Origin: Methanocorpusculum parvum
Lineage (GTDB): Archaea; Halobacteriota; Methanomicrobia; Methanomicrobiales; Methanocorpusculaceae
DNA: 64,000 bases
Reading direction: 5' to 3'
Assembly (NCBI GenBank): GCA_015063085.1
Contig: SUTD01000004.1
Location: 1-64,000 of the forward strand
A program made the translations under genes and the position numbers. How positions within the stretch are numbered: position 1 is the first letter of the stretch; the number at the start of each line of letters is the position of its first letter. This document shows positions 9,818 through 17,848 of the stretch, in pieces. The notes below the pieces were generated by a model. That model worked only from the letters and a program-made list of their open reading frames with translations, did no database searches and was not told where the DNA came from.

Positions 9818-10439
9818 CGTCCCGCACTACCCTTACGCGTCCTGATTCCGTAGACAGCGAAAATCCGTGATTGTAGAGCCATTCACGGGAATTTCCGTGC
9901 CCGTGAATCATGAGTTCAACTAAGTCCGACGGCTCGTCTACATCAGTTGACATCCGCATCGAGTCGATAATCTCAACCGACATGCCGAGCTCTTCGGCAA
10001 TCTGCAGGTGTCGGCGGAAAGAGAAGCCGTAGTATTCAACATGGAACTTCTCCGGATTTTTGATGAAGAGAATATTGGTACCTCCGCCAAGTCCCGGGAC
10101 GATAGCCAGATCTGCCTTGGTGGAAACCACCCGCTGCAGGCTTCCGGGCGTTACCATCGGGAGGTCTGACATGATAATTAATGCCGGGCAGTGGAACTGC
10201 GGGAGAGCCCAGTTGATTGCCTCGTTTAATCCTTCGCGGCGAATGGCGACCAGTGCATCCCGGCACTCGTATTTTGACGTGCAGAGAAGCGTTGCGGTAC
10301 ATCCGGTTCTGCGAACGGCGGAGATGACATCTCCAAGCATCACCTGTGCAAATTCTTCCCGTTCCTCCTCAGATAATACACCGGAAAGCCTGGTCTTCGG
10401 ATTGACCGGGCGGAAAGGAATCAGGGCGTGGAAATACAT
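9801..10439 (-). CDS. cofC: 2-phospho-L-lactate guanylyltransferase
   Basis: A 212-aa nucleotidyltransferase activating 2-phospholactate (or a related 3-carbon acid) with GTP for coenzyme F420 synthesis. The N-terminal LIPFRPVNPKTRLSG corresponds to the nucleotide-binding loop. The segments LIIMSDLPMV and GLGGGTNILF are the metal- and sugar-binding elements of the CofC family. Length is typical. It is the first gene of a three-gene minus-strand operon with the TPR and PsiE-like genes. F420 is a central hydride carrier in hydrogenotrophic methanogens. Confidence 0.93.
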   Translation of the reverse strand: MYFHALIPFRPVNPKTRLSGVLSEEEREEFAQVMLGDVISAVRRTGCTATLLCTSKYECRDALVAIRREGLNEAINWALPQFHCPALIIMSDLPMVTPGSLQRVVSTKADLAIVPGLGGGTNILFIKNPEKFHVEYYGFSFRRHLQIAEELGMSVEIIDSMRMSTDVDEPSDLVELMIHGHGNSREWLYNHGFSLSTESGRVRVVRDGVEVA

Positions 10440-10538
10440 ATAGTACCTATTTGCTTCCAGAACAAATAGATACTTTCCTTTGGAACGACTTGCTGATACA
10501 GAAATTCATATATTCTCCGGAAGAGATTCTTAAAATAT

Positions 10539-11222
10539 ATGGCTGATGAGTGTCTTATCTGCGGTGCTCCGATTGAATATCTGACAGAAGATGTCATTAT
10601 GGAATGTGTTGTCTGCCGCAAACGTGAGCCAAGTAAGAGCCGCTGTATTCATGGGCACTATATCTGCAGTAACTGTCATACAACCGGGGTTGATATGATT
10701 GTCTCGTTCTGTCTGCAGGAGAAAAGTACCAGCCCGATAGATATTCTGGAAGCGATGATGGGGATGCCGTTTTGTCATATGCATGGTCCGGAACATCATG
10801 TACTAGTGGGCGCTGCTCTGCTTACTGCATACAAAAATGCCGGCGGAGAGCTTGATTTGGAGAACGTTCTTTTGGAGATGATTCGCCGAGGAAAACAGGT
10901 GCCGGGAGGTTCCTGCGGATTTTATGGCACATGTGGTTCTGCGGTAAGTGCAGGGATTGCGTTTTCGCTTTTGAGCGGAACAACTCCGCTTTCAACAGAA
11001 ACCTGGGGATGGGCAAACCTTCTGACCTCGCGGGTTCTGGAGCGAATCGGAAGCCTTGGGGGTCCCCGGTGCTGTAAAAGAAATTCGTATATTTCGGTAT
11101 TGACTGCCGCTGAATTTATTCAGGAAAAATATCCGGTGACTCTGGAGACTGCAGACATCTCCTGTACCCGCAGTCAGCAGAATGCCCAGTGTATCGGGAA
11201 GCGCTGTCCGTTCTTTTGCTGA
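10539..11222 (+). CDS. DUF5714-type cysteine-rich protein
   Basis: A 227-aa soluble protein with about 17 cysteines. The N-terminal part holds CLICG, CVVCR, CIHGHYICSNC and a CHMHGPEHH His/Cys motif. The middle has GGSCGFYGTCGSAVSAG. The C-terminal part has RCCKR and ends CIGKRCPFFC. The layout matches the DUF5714 family of methanogens and anaerobic bacteria, whose function I do not know. The Cys and His groups suggest metal or Fe-S binding. A TATA-like TTAAAATA lies just upstream (near 10529), so the message may be leaderless. It is convergent with the CDP-alcohol transferase gene. Confidence 0.7.
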   Translation: MADECLICGAPIEYLTEDVIMECVVCRKREPSKSRCIHGHYICSNCHTTGVDMIVSFCLQEKSTSPIDILEAMMGMPFCHMHGPEHHVLVGAALLTAYKNAGGELDLENVLLEMIRRGKQVPGGSCGFYGTCGSAVSAGIAFSLLSGTTPLSTETWGWANLLTSRVLERIGSLGGPRCCKRNSYISVLTAAEFIQEKYPVTLETADISCTRSQQNAQCIGKRCPFFC

Positions 11223-11879
11223 TTAATCGGTTTTATATCCGCTATGTCGTTTCCAGAGATAGCGGATTCTCTGCAGGGCAGAAAGATTCGTACAGAGGGC
11301 AATTACGGCAACCGATATCCAGATGAATCCAAACAGTCCTCCGGCTATTAAGAAGAGTATGGTTTCCGGTCTTCCGAAGAATCCGACTCCCTCCAACGGA
11401 TCAGAGATTTTTCCGTCTTCTTTCTCGGAATATCCGGTCTCGGCATAGGTAACCGGTTTGATGAAGGTATTCATAATAGAGCCGATTACGGCAAGTCCTG
11501 CCACTCCCATATAGATAACCTGCGGGATGTTGAAGCCGGCAAGGTAAGACGGGATACTCACAAAGCAGGATAATCCAACGGCGAAGAGAACAATACCATC
11601 CACATATTTGTCGACAATCCAGTCGATAATTGCTCCGAAGTCGCTTTTCTTATTTGTAAGACGGGCAACTGAACCGTCTGTCAAGTCAAGGATTCCGGAT
11701 ACAGCAAGCAGAATGCTGCCGATTACAAAATGTGCTGTAAGGTAGCATGCGGCAGCGGCAAGGCCAAACAAAAACGAGAGGAAGGTGATTTGGTTCGGCG
11801 TGATTCCTGTTTTTGACAGAAGCAGGATAAACGGATCGAGCCATCCGGTTAGTTTGTGGCGTATGGAGGTAATGTTCAT
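11223..11879 (-). CDS. CDP-alcohol phosphatidyltransferase (possible archaetidylinositol phosphate synthase)
   Basis: A 218-aa membrane enzyme of polar lipid synthesis. The complete CDP-alcohol phosphotransferase signature is present: Asp65-x2-Asp68-Gly69-x2-Ala72-Arg73-x8-Gly82-x3-Asp86-x3-Asp90. Several hydrophobic helices surround it, including segments near 34-60, 95-110, 120-135 and 170-195. In archaea this family joins CDP-archaeol to an alcohol such as inositol phosphate, serine or glycerol phosphate. The inositol-phosphate assignment is a guess from length and the archaeal context. It is a single gene, converging with the DUF5714 gene. Confidence 0.85.
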   Translation of the reverse strand: MNITSIRHKLTGWLDPFILLLSKTGITPNQITFLSFLFGLAAAACYLTAHFVIGSILLAVSGILDLTDGSVARLTNKKSDFGAIIDWIVDKYVDGIVLFAVGLSCFVSIPSYLAGFNIPQVIYMGVAGLAVIGSIMNTFIKPVTYAETGYSEKEDGKISDPLEGVGFFGRPETILFLIAGGLFGFIWISVAVIALCTNLSALQRIRYLWKRHSGYKTD

Positions 11880-11951
11880 GATAGGGGAGAGTTTTTGAAC
11901 TCGTATACCAAATAATATGTATCTTTAAAATATAATAACCAGAGGTCCTCA

Positions 11952-12635
11952 ATGAATACAATATCCCCATCCCGCCCTCATGTTCTGATGATTTCAGAAA
12001 TCACGGTTGACGGTAAACTGACTTTGGGAAAAGGAGTCTCCAGTAAAATTCTGATGAAGCACATGTCTCACGAAGCAGAAATTCTGCTTCACCAGACCCG
12101 CGCTGATTATGATGCGATTATGGTCGGCTCTTCGACGATTCGAATCGACAATTCTTTCCTGACAGTACGCATGGTAGAAGGCGAGAGCCCGCTTCGGGTT
12201 ATTCCAAACTCGAAAGCAGACCTTGATGAGAACTCGAATGTGTTTGATACATCACTTGCAAAAACCATCCTCGCAGTAAGTGAAGAAGCACCGGAAGAAC
12301 GCATCGAAGTTTTCCGCGCAAAAGGTGTTGATGTGATTGTTGCCGGAAAAGAACACGTGGAGTATCCGCGTCTGATGGAGATTTTGTCAGAACAGTATGG
12401 TGTCAAATCCTTAATCGTGGAAGGAGGCCCTACGCTGAACTGGCATATGCTGAATGCGAGACTGGTCGATGAGATCCGCTTAATCCACATGCCCTTTATT
12501 GTCGGCGGAAGTGATACTCCGTCTTTAGTCGGCGGTATGCGGATTGGTTCGGAGAACGAGATGATTCGCTTAAAGCTTAAAGGGACTGCGATGTACGGCG
12601 AAAATCTTGTAACTGAGTATGATGTGGTTTACTAA
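11952..12635 (+). CDS. 2,5-diamino-6-ribosylamino-4(3H)-pyrimidinone 5'-phosphate reductase
   Basis: A 227-aa RibD C-terminal-domain reductase that uses NAD(P)H to reduce the ribose side chain of the early riboflavin (and hence FAD and F420) precursor. It lacks the deaminase half of bacterial RibD, as usual in archaea. Motifs: SEITVDGKLTLGKG near the N-terminus, YDAIMVGSSTIRIDN in the nucleotide-binding region, and LIVEGGPTLNWHML near 155-170. GAGG lies close upstream of the ATG. A TATA-like TTTAAAATATAA occurs near 11924-11935. Confidence 0.92.
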   Translation: MNTISPSRPHVLMISEITVDGKLTLGKGVSSKILMKHMSHEAEILLHQTRADYDAIMVGSSTIRIDNSFLTVRMVEGESPLRVIPNSKADLDENSNVFDTSLAKTILAVSEEAPEERIEVFRAKGVDVIVAGKEHVEYPRLMEILSEQYGVKSLIVEGGPTLNWHMLNARLVDEIRLIHMPFIVGGSDTPSLVGGMRIGSENEMIRLKLKGTAMYGENLVTEYDVVY

Positions 12636-12640
12636 CCGCA

Positions 12641-12877
12641 TCAGACTGCTTTTTTGATTGTATTTTCGTCTTTGACGAAGAAGGAAGCGCCAAAGAGAGC
12701 CACCATTACAAAGACGTAGATGGCATAACAGACTCTCCACTGTTCAGCACCAAAACGGAAGTCCCCTATGTAGATGGCTGTTCCAAGAGTTGGACTGCAG
12801 AGTGCGCAGGCTACAAAAATCACTGCTGCTATCAGCATGAGAAGACTAATCAGCCGAAGAATAGTCTTTTTCTTCAT
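12641..12877 (-). CDS. Small two-helix membrane protein, unknown
   Basis: A 78-aa protein with a positively charged N-terminus (MKKKTILR), a hydrophobic helix at about 9-30, a short polar loop and a second helix at about 47-68 with a charged tail. It has no recognisable family. The start ATG and compact two-helix topology support a real gene. It lies 5 bp from the end of the convergent riboflavin reductase gene. Confidence 0.55.
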   Translation of the reverse strand: MKKKTILRLISLLMLIAAVIFVACALCSPTLGTAIYIGDFRFGAEQWRVCYAIYVFVMVALFGASFFVKDENTIKKAV

Positions 12878-13286
12878 GATGTATAGTGTGTTCTGGTTAG
12901 AAATATATTTTCTGGGTAGGTTATGCCTGATATCCTGTTTCAGTGTAGGATGGAGAAGACAAACTTCACTAATTCTGAATGATTTACTGGCTTGTTTTTT
13001 GATTTTGAAGGATAATTTCTGTTAGTACAGTTTGTTTTGGTGTTTCTGTCTTTTGTGATATGTATCTATAGTTTGTTTGTTTTTTTATTTTTGAAGGAAA
13101 ATAAACTTCACTAACTACATAGCCTACAGCAGGGCTTGTTTTTGGATTTAGGGGCTTGTAATCCTGCATTTTCTGGTGTATGTCTGGTGCGTATATCCTA
13201 CATTTATTTCTGCGCTGATACCCGTTCCCGGAATTATTATGTGTGGTTAAAACATACATATTGTCCAGAACATTTTGAGGTTCTTT
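12878..13286. other. AT-rich intergenic region with imperfect direct repeats
   Basis: About 400 bp with no convincing gene. It is strongly T-rich on the plus strand. AAACTTCACTAA occurs twice (near 12963 and 13102), and a T-run followed by GAAGGA also occurs twice (near 12994-13012 and 13077-13095), so part of the region may be duplicated. It should contain the promoters of the divergent small membrane protein and the surface protein. Confidence 0.4.
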
Positions 13287-14978
13287 ATGAGAAACGCAAA
13301 CTTCGAGTCGAAAAACTCCCCCTCCCAGTGGAAGCTGCTTAGGGTTCTTGGGATTCTGTTTTGTCTGATTGTTTTCTCCGCAGGACTTGCCGGAGCGGCG
13401 GGTGCTGACGGGATTGTGATTGATTCAAATACTGGTAATGTTGGCGGAACTAAGTGGTCGTATGATCAGTACACTGAGACACTTACGCTTAACGGCGACA
13501 CGTGGGAGTACATCAATGCCACCGGTATTGATTTGACCATCGTACTCGCCGGTGATAACAAGATTACTCCGGGAACATCGGTAACTATTGATAGTAGTCC
13601 TCATCGCTGTGGTATCTACGTGAAAGGAAATCTCGAAATCCGGCAAAAGGAGGGTGCCGCAACAGGTTCACTGAATGTCACTGTACCTTCTGGTTCCGGG
13701 GATGTTTATGGTATCCGTGCTGACGGTAAGATTAATATCTCTGGCGGAGAGGTAAATGTGACCGTAAACGACAATTCTCAGGCATTTGGTATCTATGCAG
13801 ACCCTTCGTCTTCAACAAGTGAGTTTAATAATATTATTCATATCACTAAAAGTAAAGTGGCAGTAAAAGCAACCGCCCTGAATACTGCTGTGGGTATCAG
13901 CATTGTCGATTTGGGTCGGATTAACATTGGAATTGGCGGTATAGTTACTGTTGAAGCAAACGGTGGGAGTGATGCTAAAGGCATCTCTGCTGTAAATGGA
14001 AATATCGTAAACAATGAAGGAACAGTAACAGCAACGGCAACCAGTTCAGGCAATGATGCCTACGGTCTCTATGCCTCCCACACGCCAGGCACCGATTCCG
14101 GAAATATCCATATTGACGCTAGTAGCCGGGAAACAACAGCTGTCGGAAGCACCCAGGCAATACATGCTACTAATTCGTTGACCGTTTCTACCTCCCAATC
14201 CATTCAGGCAAGTACTAGTACTGATACCACTGAAAATGGGCTTAACTCAGTTACTGTGGATGATTTTATTGGAAACTTTTCTTCTTACAAATACGTAGTG
14301 ATTACGAAATTAGACTCTTCAACCGACCCGTCCAACCCGGGTTCACCAGGTAATCCTCAATCCTCCTCCTCCGGCAGTGCCGGTGACGGCAGATACTTCT
14401 CCTTCCCGAGAACCACCGACAACGGCGGTTCTGTAACCTTTGGAAAGAGCCCGGTTGTAACCGAAATCATCCTCCCGCAGGGTTCGAAAGGCTCAGTAGT
14501 ACTCGCTGTAGAATCCGTTGAAGACTGGCCGGGAATCGAACAGACTCCGTATGCCTTTGAAATCACCGCACCGGAAAAAGCAGACGGCATCTCTGAAATC
14601 CTCTTCAGAGTAGAGCTCTCGGAATTAGAACGCCTTGAAGTAGAGCCGGAAGGAATCGGAATCTTCGTCAAAAAAGGTGACGAATGGATGCCGCTTTTGA
14701 GCGTCTTTGAACTTGGCGAAAAGTATGCATACTATACTGTCGAGACCGATACCCTTGGCGAATTCGAGATTCGCTTTGAAGAAGGCGGTGCCGTATCTGG
14801 TGAAACCGAAGAACCTGTCGAACCGGAAACTCCGGCAGACCCGGTAATCCCGGATGAACCGCAGGAAGTTCTTCCGCCAATCGAGCCGCCAGTAAAAGAT
14901 GAAGAGCCAAAAAGCCCAGTGCCGATTCTTGCAGTACTCGCAGGACTTTCAGCGGCTGCAGCCCTTAGAAGAAAATAA
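13287..14978 (+). CDS. Secreted surface protein with PGF-pre-PGF-like domain and C-terminal sorting-like tail
   Basis: A 563-aa exported protein. The ATG at 13287 has GAGG six bases upstream and gives a signal peptide (hydrophobic core LLRVLGILFCLIVFSAGLAGA, about 17-38). The middle (about 50-340) is Gly/Thr/Asn-rich with repetitive ADGKINISGGEV-type strands, like a parallel beta-helix adhesin. A Ser/Gly/Pro linker near 350-375 is followed by a domain (about 380-500) with VTFGKSPVVTEIILPQGSKG and FEIRFEEGG, resembling PGF-pre-PGF. The C-terminus is a Pro/Glu linker, a short hydrophobic stretch (PILAVLAGLSAAAAL) and RRK, the tripartite layout of archaeosortase substrates, though no PGF triplet is visible. 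An archaeosortase-like gene is at 25.3 kb. Confidence 0.8.
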   Translation: MRNANFESKNSPSQWKLLRVLGILFCLIVFSAGLAGAAGADGIVIDSNTGNVGGTKWSYDQYTETLTLNGDTWEYINATGIDLTIVLAGDNKITPGTSVTIDSSPHRCGIYVKGNLEIRQKEGAATGSLNVTVPSGSGDVYGIRADGKINISGGEVNVTVNDNSQAFGIYADPSSSTSEFNNIIHITKSKVAVKATALNTAVGISIVDLGRINIGIGGIVTVEANGGSDAKGISAVNGNIVNNEGTVTATATSSGNDAYGLYASHTPGTDSGNIHIDASSRETTAVGSTQAIHATNSLTVSTSQSIQASTSTDTTENGLNSVTVDDFIGNFSSYKYVVITKLDSSTDPSNPGSPGNPQSSSSGSAGDGRYFSFPRTTDNGGSVTFGKSPVVTEIILPQGSKGSVVLAVESVEDWPGIEQTPYAFEITAPEKADGISEILFRVELSELERLEVEPEGIGIFVKKGDEWMPLLSVFELGEKYAYYTVETDTLGEFEIRFEEGGAVSGETEEPVEPETPADPVIPDEPQEVLPPIEPPVKDEEPKSPVPILAVLAGLSAAAALRRK

Positions 14979-14984
14979 GGGATA

Positions 14985-15012
14985 GGGGAATCAACCCCCA
15001 AGCTTTTTTTTT
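14985..15012 (+). terminator. Hairpin plus T-tract after the surface protein gene
   Basis: GGGG-AATCAA-CCCC followed by a run of nine Ts lies just past the stop codon at 14978. The layout is that of a terminator for the plus-strand surface protein transcript. Archaeal termination depends mostly on the T-tract, so the hairpin may be incidental. Confidence 0.55.
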
Positions 15013-15070
15013 GATATCCCAAAAACCACAAAATAAAATCAACAAAACAAAATAAAAAAAAGAAAGCGCG

Positions 15071-15463
15071 TTACTTCCAGTACGCGTTCTTCAGCTTTCT
15101 TCTTGCCGTTGGCGTCTGCTTTGCCTGCTGTTTCTTCTGCGGGCCAAGAGAAACTGCCTTTCCGCGGTTCTTTGCACCGAGGACTGCAATCTTTCCGCGA
15201 ACGGCTAATACATCTGCGGCAACGAGTTTTGCAAGCTCGCGAATCTCTTCTTCGGTTGCGTCAGAGTTCTGGAGCCACTTAATCTTGATTACTTTGCGTG
15301 CTTCGAGCTGCCGGCGGACTTCGTCTGCGATGTCATCCGTACAGCCGTTTTTCCCGACCCAGATAGTTGGTTTGAGGGTCTGGACATAATTTTCTGCCTT
15401 GTCCGTGATTATCTCACCTGGTTTGTATTTTTCCTTACGGGAATGCGAACCACATTCCCACAC
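15071..15463 (-). CDS. CRM (YhbY)-domain RNA-binding protein
   Basis: About 130 aa with the CRM/YhbY fold. The pattern VQTLKPTIWVGKNGCTDDIADEV and the GxxG-type loop VGKNG are visible, followed by KVIKIKWLQN and a basic tail (RRKLKNAYWK). The family is linked to ribosome biogenesis and RNA binding. The only in-frame start I find is a GTG at 15463, which puts 55 bp of overlap with rnp4; the fold itself begins about 25 residues later. The start is therefore uncertain. The overlap suggests translation coupled to the RNase P subunit. Confidence 0.82.
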   Translation of the reverse strand: MWECGSHSRKEKYKPGEIITDKAENYVQTLKPTIWVGKNGCTDDIADEVRRQLEARKVIKIKWLQNSDATEEEIRELAKLVAADVLAVRGKIAVLGAKNRGKAVSLGPQKKQQAKQTPTARRKLKNAYWK

Positions 15464-15732
15464 TCCTGACAGGTATAGATAACCTTGCCGTGCTGAACAC
15501 GCACACGGAGATTTCTGCCCGGAACAAAATGTGCTCCGCAGCTGCGGCAGAAGGAACGCTTCTGCTGCTTTGAAAGTCTGAGACGCTGTCTCATGGATAT
15601 TTCGCGCGCAAGAGAAACATACCGGTCGGCAAGCTCCGGATTATCCTGCTTGTCATGCACAAGAGAGAACAGAATTTCAATCCGTTCCCGTGCGATTTGT
15701 TTGACCGGTACGCCCTTTTCAGACTTTGCCAT
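15409..15732 (-). CDS. rnp4: Ribonuclease P protein component 4 (Rpp21)
   Basis: A 107-aa basic protein subunit of archaeal RNase P, which matures tRNA 5' ends. The N-terminal half is helical (ARERIEILFSLVHDKQ). The C-terminal half carries the zinc ribbon CRSCGAHFVPG with CQECG. Length and motif order fit Rpp21. It overlaps the CRM-domain gene downstream. purN starts about 650 bp upstream on the same strand, so rpiA-purN-rnp4-CRM may be one transcription unit. Confidence 0.92.
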   Translation of the reverse strand: MAKSEKGVPVKQIARERIEILFSLVHDKQDNPELADRYVSLAREISMRQRLRLSKQQKRSFCRSCGAHFVPGRNLRVRVQHGKVIYTCQECGNVVRIPVRKNTNQVR

Positions 15733-15765
15733 GTTATGCCCTAACTTATGGAACGCAAAAGGTCT

Positions 15766-16377
15766 TCATACTTTGGGTAACACACGGACTTTTCTGCCCT
15801 CGATAACGAGGCGGTCATCACAGAATAATGCGATGGCTTCAGAGTATGCGATGTGTTCCTGTTCTAAAATACGGGCATCGATAGCGTCTTCGTCGTCATC
15901 ATCAAAGACTGGAACTGCCTTCTGGATAATGATTGGTCCTGAGTCTAAGCCTTCATCTACGAAGTGGACTGTGCATCCGGCAATCTTGACTCCGTAGTCT
16001 AAAGCCTGCTTCTGGGCATGCAGTCCCGGAAATGCCGGAAGAAGAGCCGGATGGATGTTGAGCATTCTGCCGGCAAAGGTTCTGGCGATTTCCGGACCAA
16101 TGATTCTCATGTATCCTGCACAGACAAAAAGGTCTGCACCTGTTTTTTTCATGGACTCAAGAAGGTCTGCCTCAAAGGATGCCTTGTCCGGGTAGTCCTT
16201 AAAGTTGTGGATGATTGCCGGAATTCCGACATTCTTTGCCCGCTCAATAGAGTAGGAGTCCTTGTTGTCCGTTAAAAGAGCAACACATTCTCCGTTGATT
16301 TTTCCCGCGGCAAGGCTGTCTAAGATTGCCTGGAAGTTGGAACCTCTGCCGGATGCGAGAACTGCAATCTTCTTCAT
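15766..16377 (-). CDS. purN: Phosphoribosylglycinamide formyltransferase
   Basis: A 203-aa enzyme transferring a formyl group to GAR in purine synthesis. It opens KIAVLASGRGSNFQAI (phosphate-binding GRGSN), has the formyl-folate motif in LFVCAGYMRIIGP, the catalytic segment LNIHPALLPAFPG with Asn and His, and GCTVHFVDEGLDSGPII with the catalytic Asp. Length is normal for GART. Its ATG overlaps the stop of rpiA by 4 bp, so the two are co-translated. Confidence 0.95.
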   Translation of the reverse strand: MKKIAVLASGRGSNFQAILDSLAAGKINGECVALLTDNKDSYSIERAKNVGIPAIIHNFKDYPDKASFEADLLESMKKTGADLFVCAGYMRIIGPEIARTFAGRMLNIHPALLPAFPGLHAQKQALDYGVKIAGCTVHFVDEGLDSGPIIIQKAVPVFDDDDEDAIDARILEQEHIAYSEAIALFCDDRLVIEGRKVRVLPKV

Positions 16378-17045
16378 GGCTGTCCGCCAATAATGACCTC
16401 GGTCTTCTCAGTCAGGTTTGCAAAGATACCGTTCTCGAGAACTCCCGGGATTGCGTTGATGGCTGCTTCAAGTGCTTTTGCGTCCTTGATCTCTCCAAAT
16501 GCACAGTCAAAGATGTAGTTTCCGTTATCAGAGATGACAGGTCCATCCTTCTTGGTTCCGTTTCTCATAACCGGTTCTCCGCCTAATGCCTTTAACTTCT
16601 CGCAGACACTTCCGTATGCGAATGGAAGAATCTCGATTGGGACTGCTGCGTTTGGAACATCAACTGCCTTGGACGGGTCGATGACGACGACAAACTTCTT
16701 TGCGGCGTCTGCAACAATTTTCTCGCGAAGAAGTGCTGCTCCTCTTCCCTTGATTAAATTCTTCTCCGGAGATACCTGGTCTGCTCCGTCGATTGCGATG
16801 TCTAAAACCGGGTGAAGGGATAAGGTTGTCAGCGGAATGCCGTACTCTTCAGCACGCATTGCCGTCTGGTGGGAAGTTGGAACGCCCATAATTTTAAGGC
16901 CCTCGGTCTTGATTCTCTCACCAAGTCTCTCCATTGCGAAGAAAACAGTAGAGCCGGTTCCCAGACCGACAATCATGCCGTCTTCTACCATATTTGCCGC
17001 GCGGAATCCTGCGTCCTGCTTGGCGTTTGCAGCTGCATCACTCAT
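16374..17045 (-). CDS. rpiA: Ribose-5-phosphate isomerase A
   Basis: A 223-aa isomerase of ribulose-5-P and ribose-5-P, feeding PRPP and nucleotide synthesis. Motifs: VGLGTGSTVFFAMERL near 26-41, DGADQVSPEKNLIKGRGAALLREK near 90-115 (substrate and catalytic residues), and a KFVVVIDPSK strand. It is directly upstream of purN, a sensible pairing because both serve purine synthesis. Confidence 0.95.
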   Translation of the reverse strand: MSDAAANAKQDAGFRAANMVEDGMIVGLGTGSTVFFAMERLGERIKTEGLKIMGVPTSHQTAMRAEEYGIPLTTLSLHPVLDIAIDGADQVSPEKNLIKGRGAALLREKIVADAAKKFVVVIDPSKAVDVPNAAVPIEILPFAYGSVCEKLKALGGEPVMRNGTKKDGPVISDNGNYIFDCAFGEIKDAKALEAAINAIPGVLENGIFANLTEKTEVIIGGQP

Positions 17046-17116
17046 ATGATACTATTGGTCTTATCAAATAGTAATGGCTTTGGATGCTCAAAAAAAGAAT
17101 GTGAGGGAGAAGTATT

Positions 17117-17737
17117 TTACTCCCCTTTTTTCAGCGGGATTCTGTCATCCCGCGCATCGCCGATGAAGTTCTTGGCAACAATGTAACACTCGGTACTGCC
17201 GCGGCGGGTGGCCTTCGAGCGGATAACACGGACAGAATAGAAGCGTTCCTTGACTAAGTCAAGCAGATCATTGAAATCCTCTCCCTGGAAGGACTTCATC
17301 ACAAGGTTTCCGCCCTGCTTGAGAAGCGTTGCGGCAAACAGTAAAGCATCCTCGTTTAAGGCCATAATCCGTGCCTGGTCATACGATTTAGCTCCGGATA
17401 AGTGAGGTGCTGCATCGCAGACCACTACATTTACGACAGGCATTGCCGCGCGTACTTTTTCCTGGATGTCGGTTGTGGTGAAATCTCCGATAAAGGTGAT
17501 GACTCCTTCAAGCGGGGCGATTGGATTTAAGTCAACTCCGCAGAGCTGACCTTCGGTTAACGTCTTTAAAACCTGAAGCCAGCTGCCCGGAGCGCAGCCT
17601 AAATCGACGACATTGTCCGTTTTTCTGATTACATTGAACCGGTCGTTGATATCGATTAATTTGTATGCCGACCGTGCTCGAAATCCCTCTTTCAAGGATT
17701 TTCTATATGTTGCGTCTCTTGTCCAAAGCGACCCCAT
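17117..17737 (-). CDS. rlmE: rRNA 2'-O-methyltransferase, RlmE/FtsJ family
   Basis: A 206-aa SAM-dependent methyltransferase modifying 23S rRNA uridine 2'-OH. The FtsJ signature is intact: RARSAYKLIDINDRF with the first catalytic Lys, VVDLGCAPGSWLQVL for SAM binding, VVCDAAPHLSG with the catalytic Asp, and LVMKSFQGED with the second catalytic Lys. Length is typical. It is divergent from pcn, and the two share a 111-bp intergenic region. Confidence 0.93.
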   Translation of the reverse strand: MGSLWTRDATYRKSLKEGFRARSAYKLIDINDRFNVIRKTDNVVDLGCAPGSWLQVLKTLTEGQLCGVDLNPIAPLEGVITFIGDFTTTDIQEKVRAAMPVVNVVVCDAAPHLSGAKSYDQARIMALNEDALLFAATLLKQGGNLVMKSFQGEDFNDLLDLVKERFYSVRVIRSKATRRGSTECYIVAKNFIGDARDDRIPLKKGE

Positions 17738-17805
17738 GATTCTCCCTCGGAAATAGTAGTAATTATCTATGATTAAAGAACATATAATTATAGTTATGAA
17801 TCTGT

Positions 17806-17825
17806 CACTCTAACCAATTAGAGTG
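17806..17825. promoter_or_regulatory. Perfect inverted repeat in the pcn promoter region
   Basis: CACTCTAA-CCAA-TTAGAGTG is a perfect 8-bp inverted repeat with a 4-bp spacer. It lies about 20 bases after a TATA-like element (CATATAATTATA near 17781-17792), which places it at or near the expected pcn transcription start. It could be an operator, or a hairpin at the 5' end of the pcn mRNA. It also lies upstream of divergent rlmE. Confidence 0.55.
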
Positions 17826-17848
17826 CTGAGTATCAAGGGGTTTCAGAT

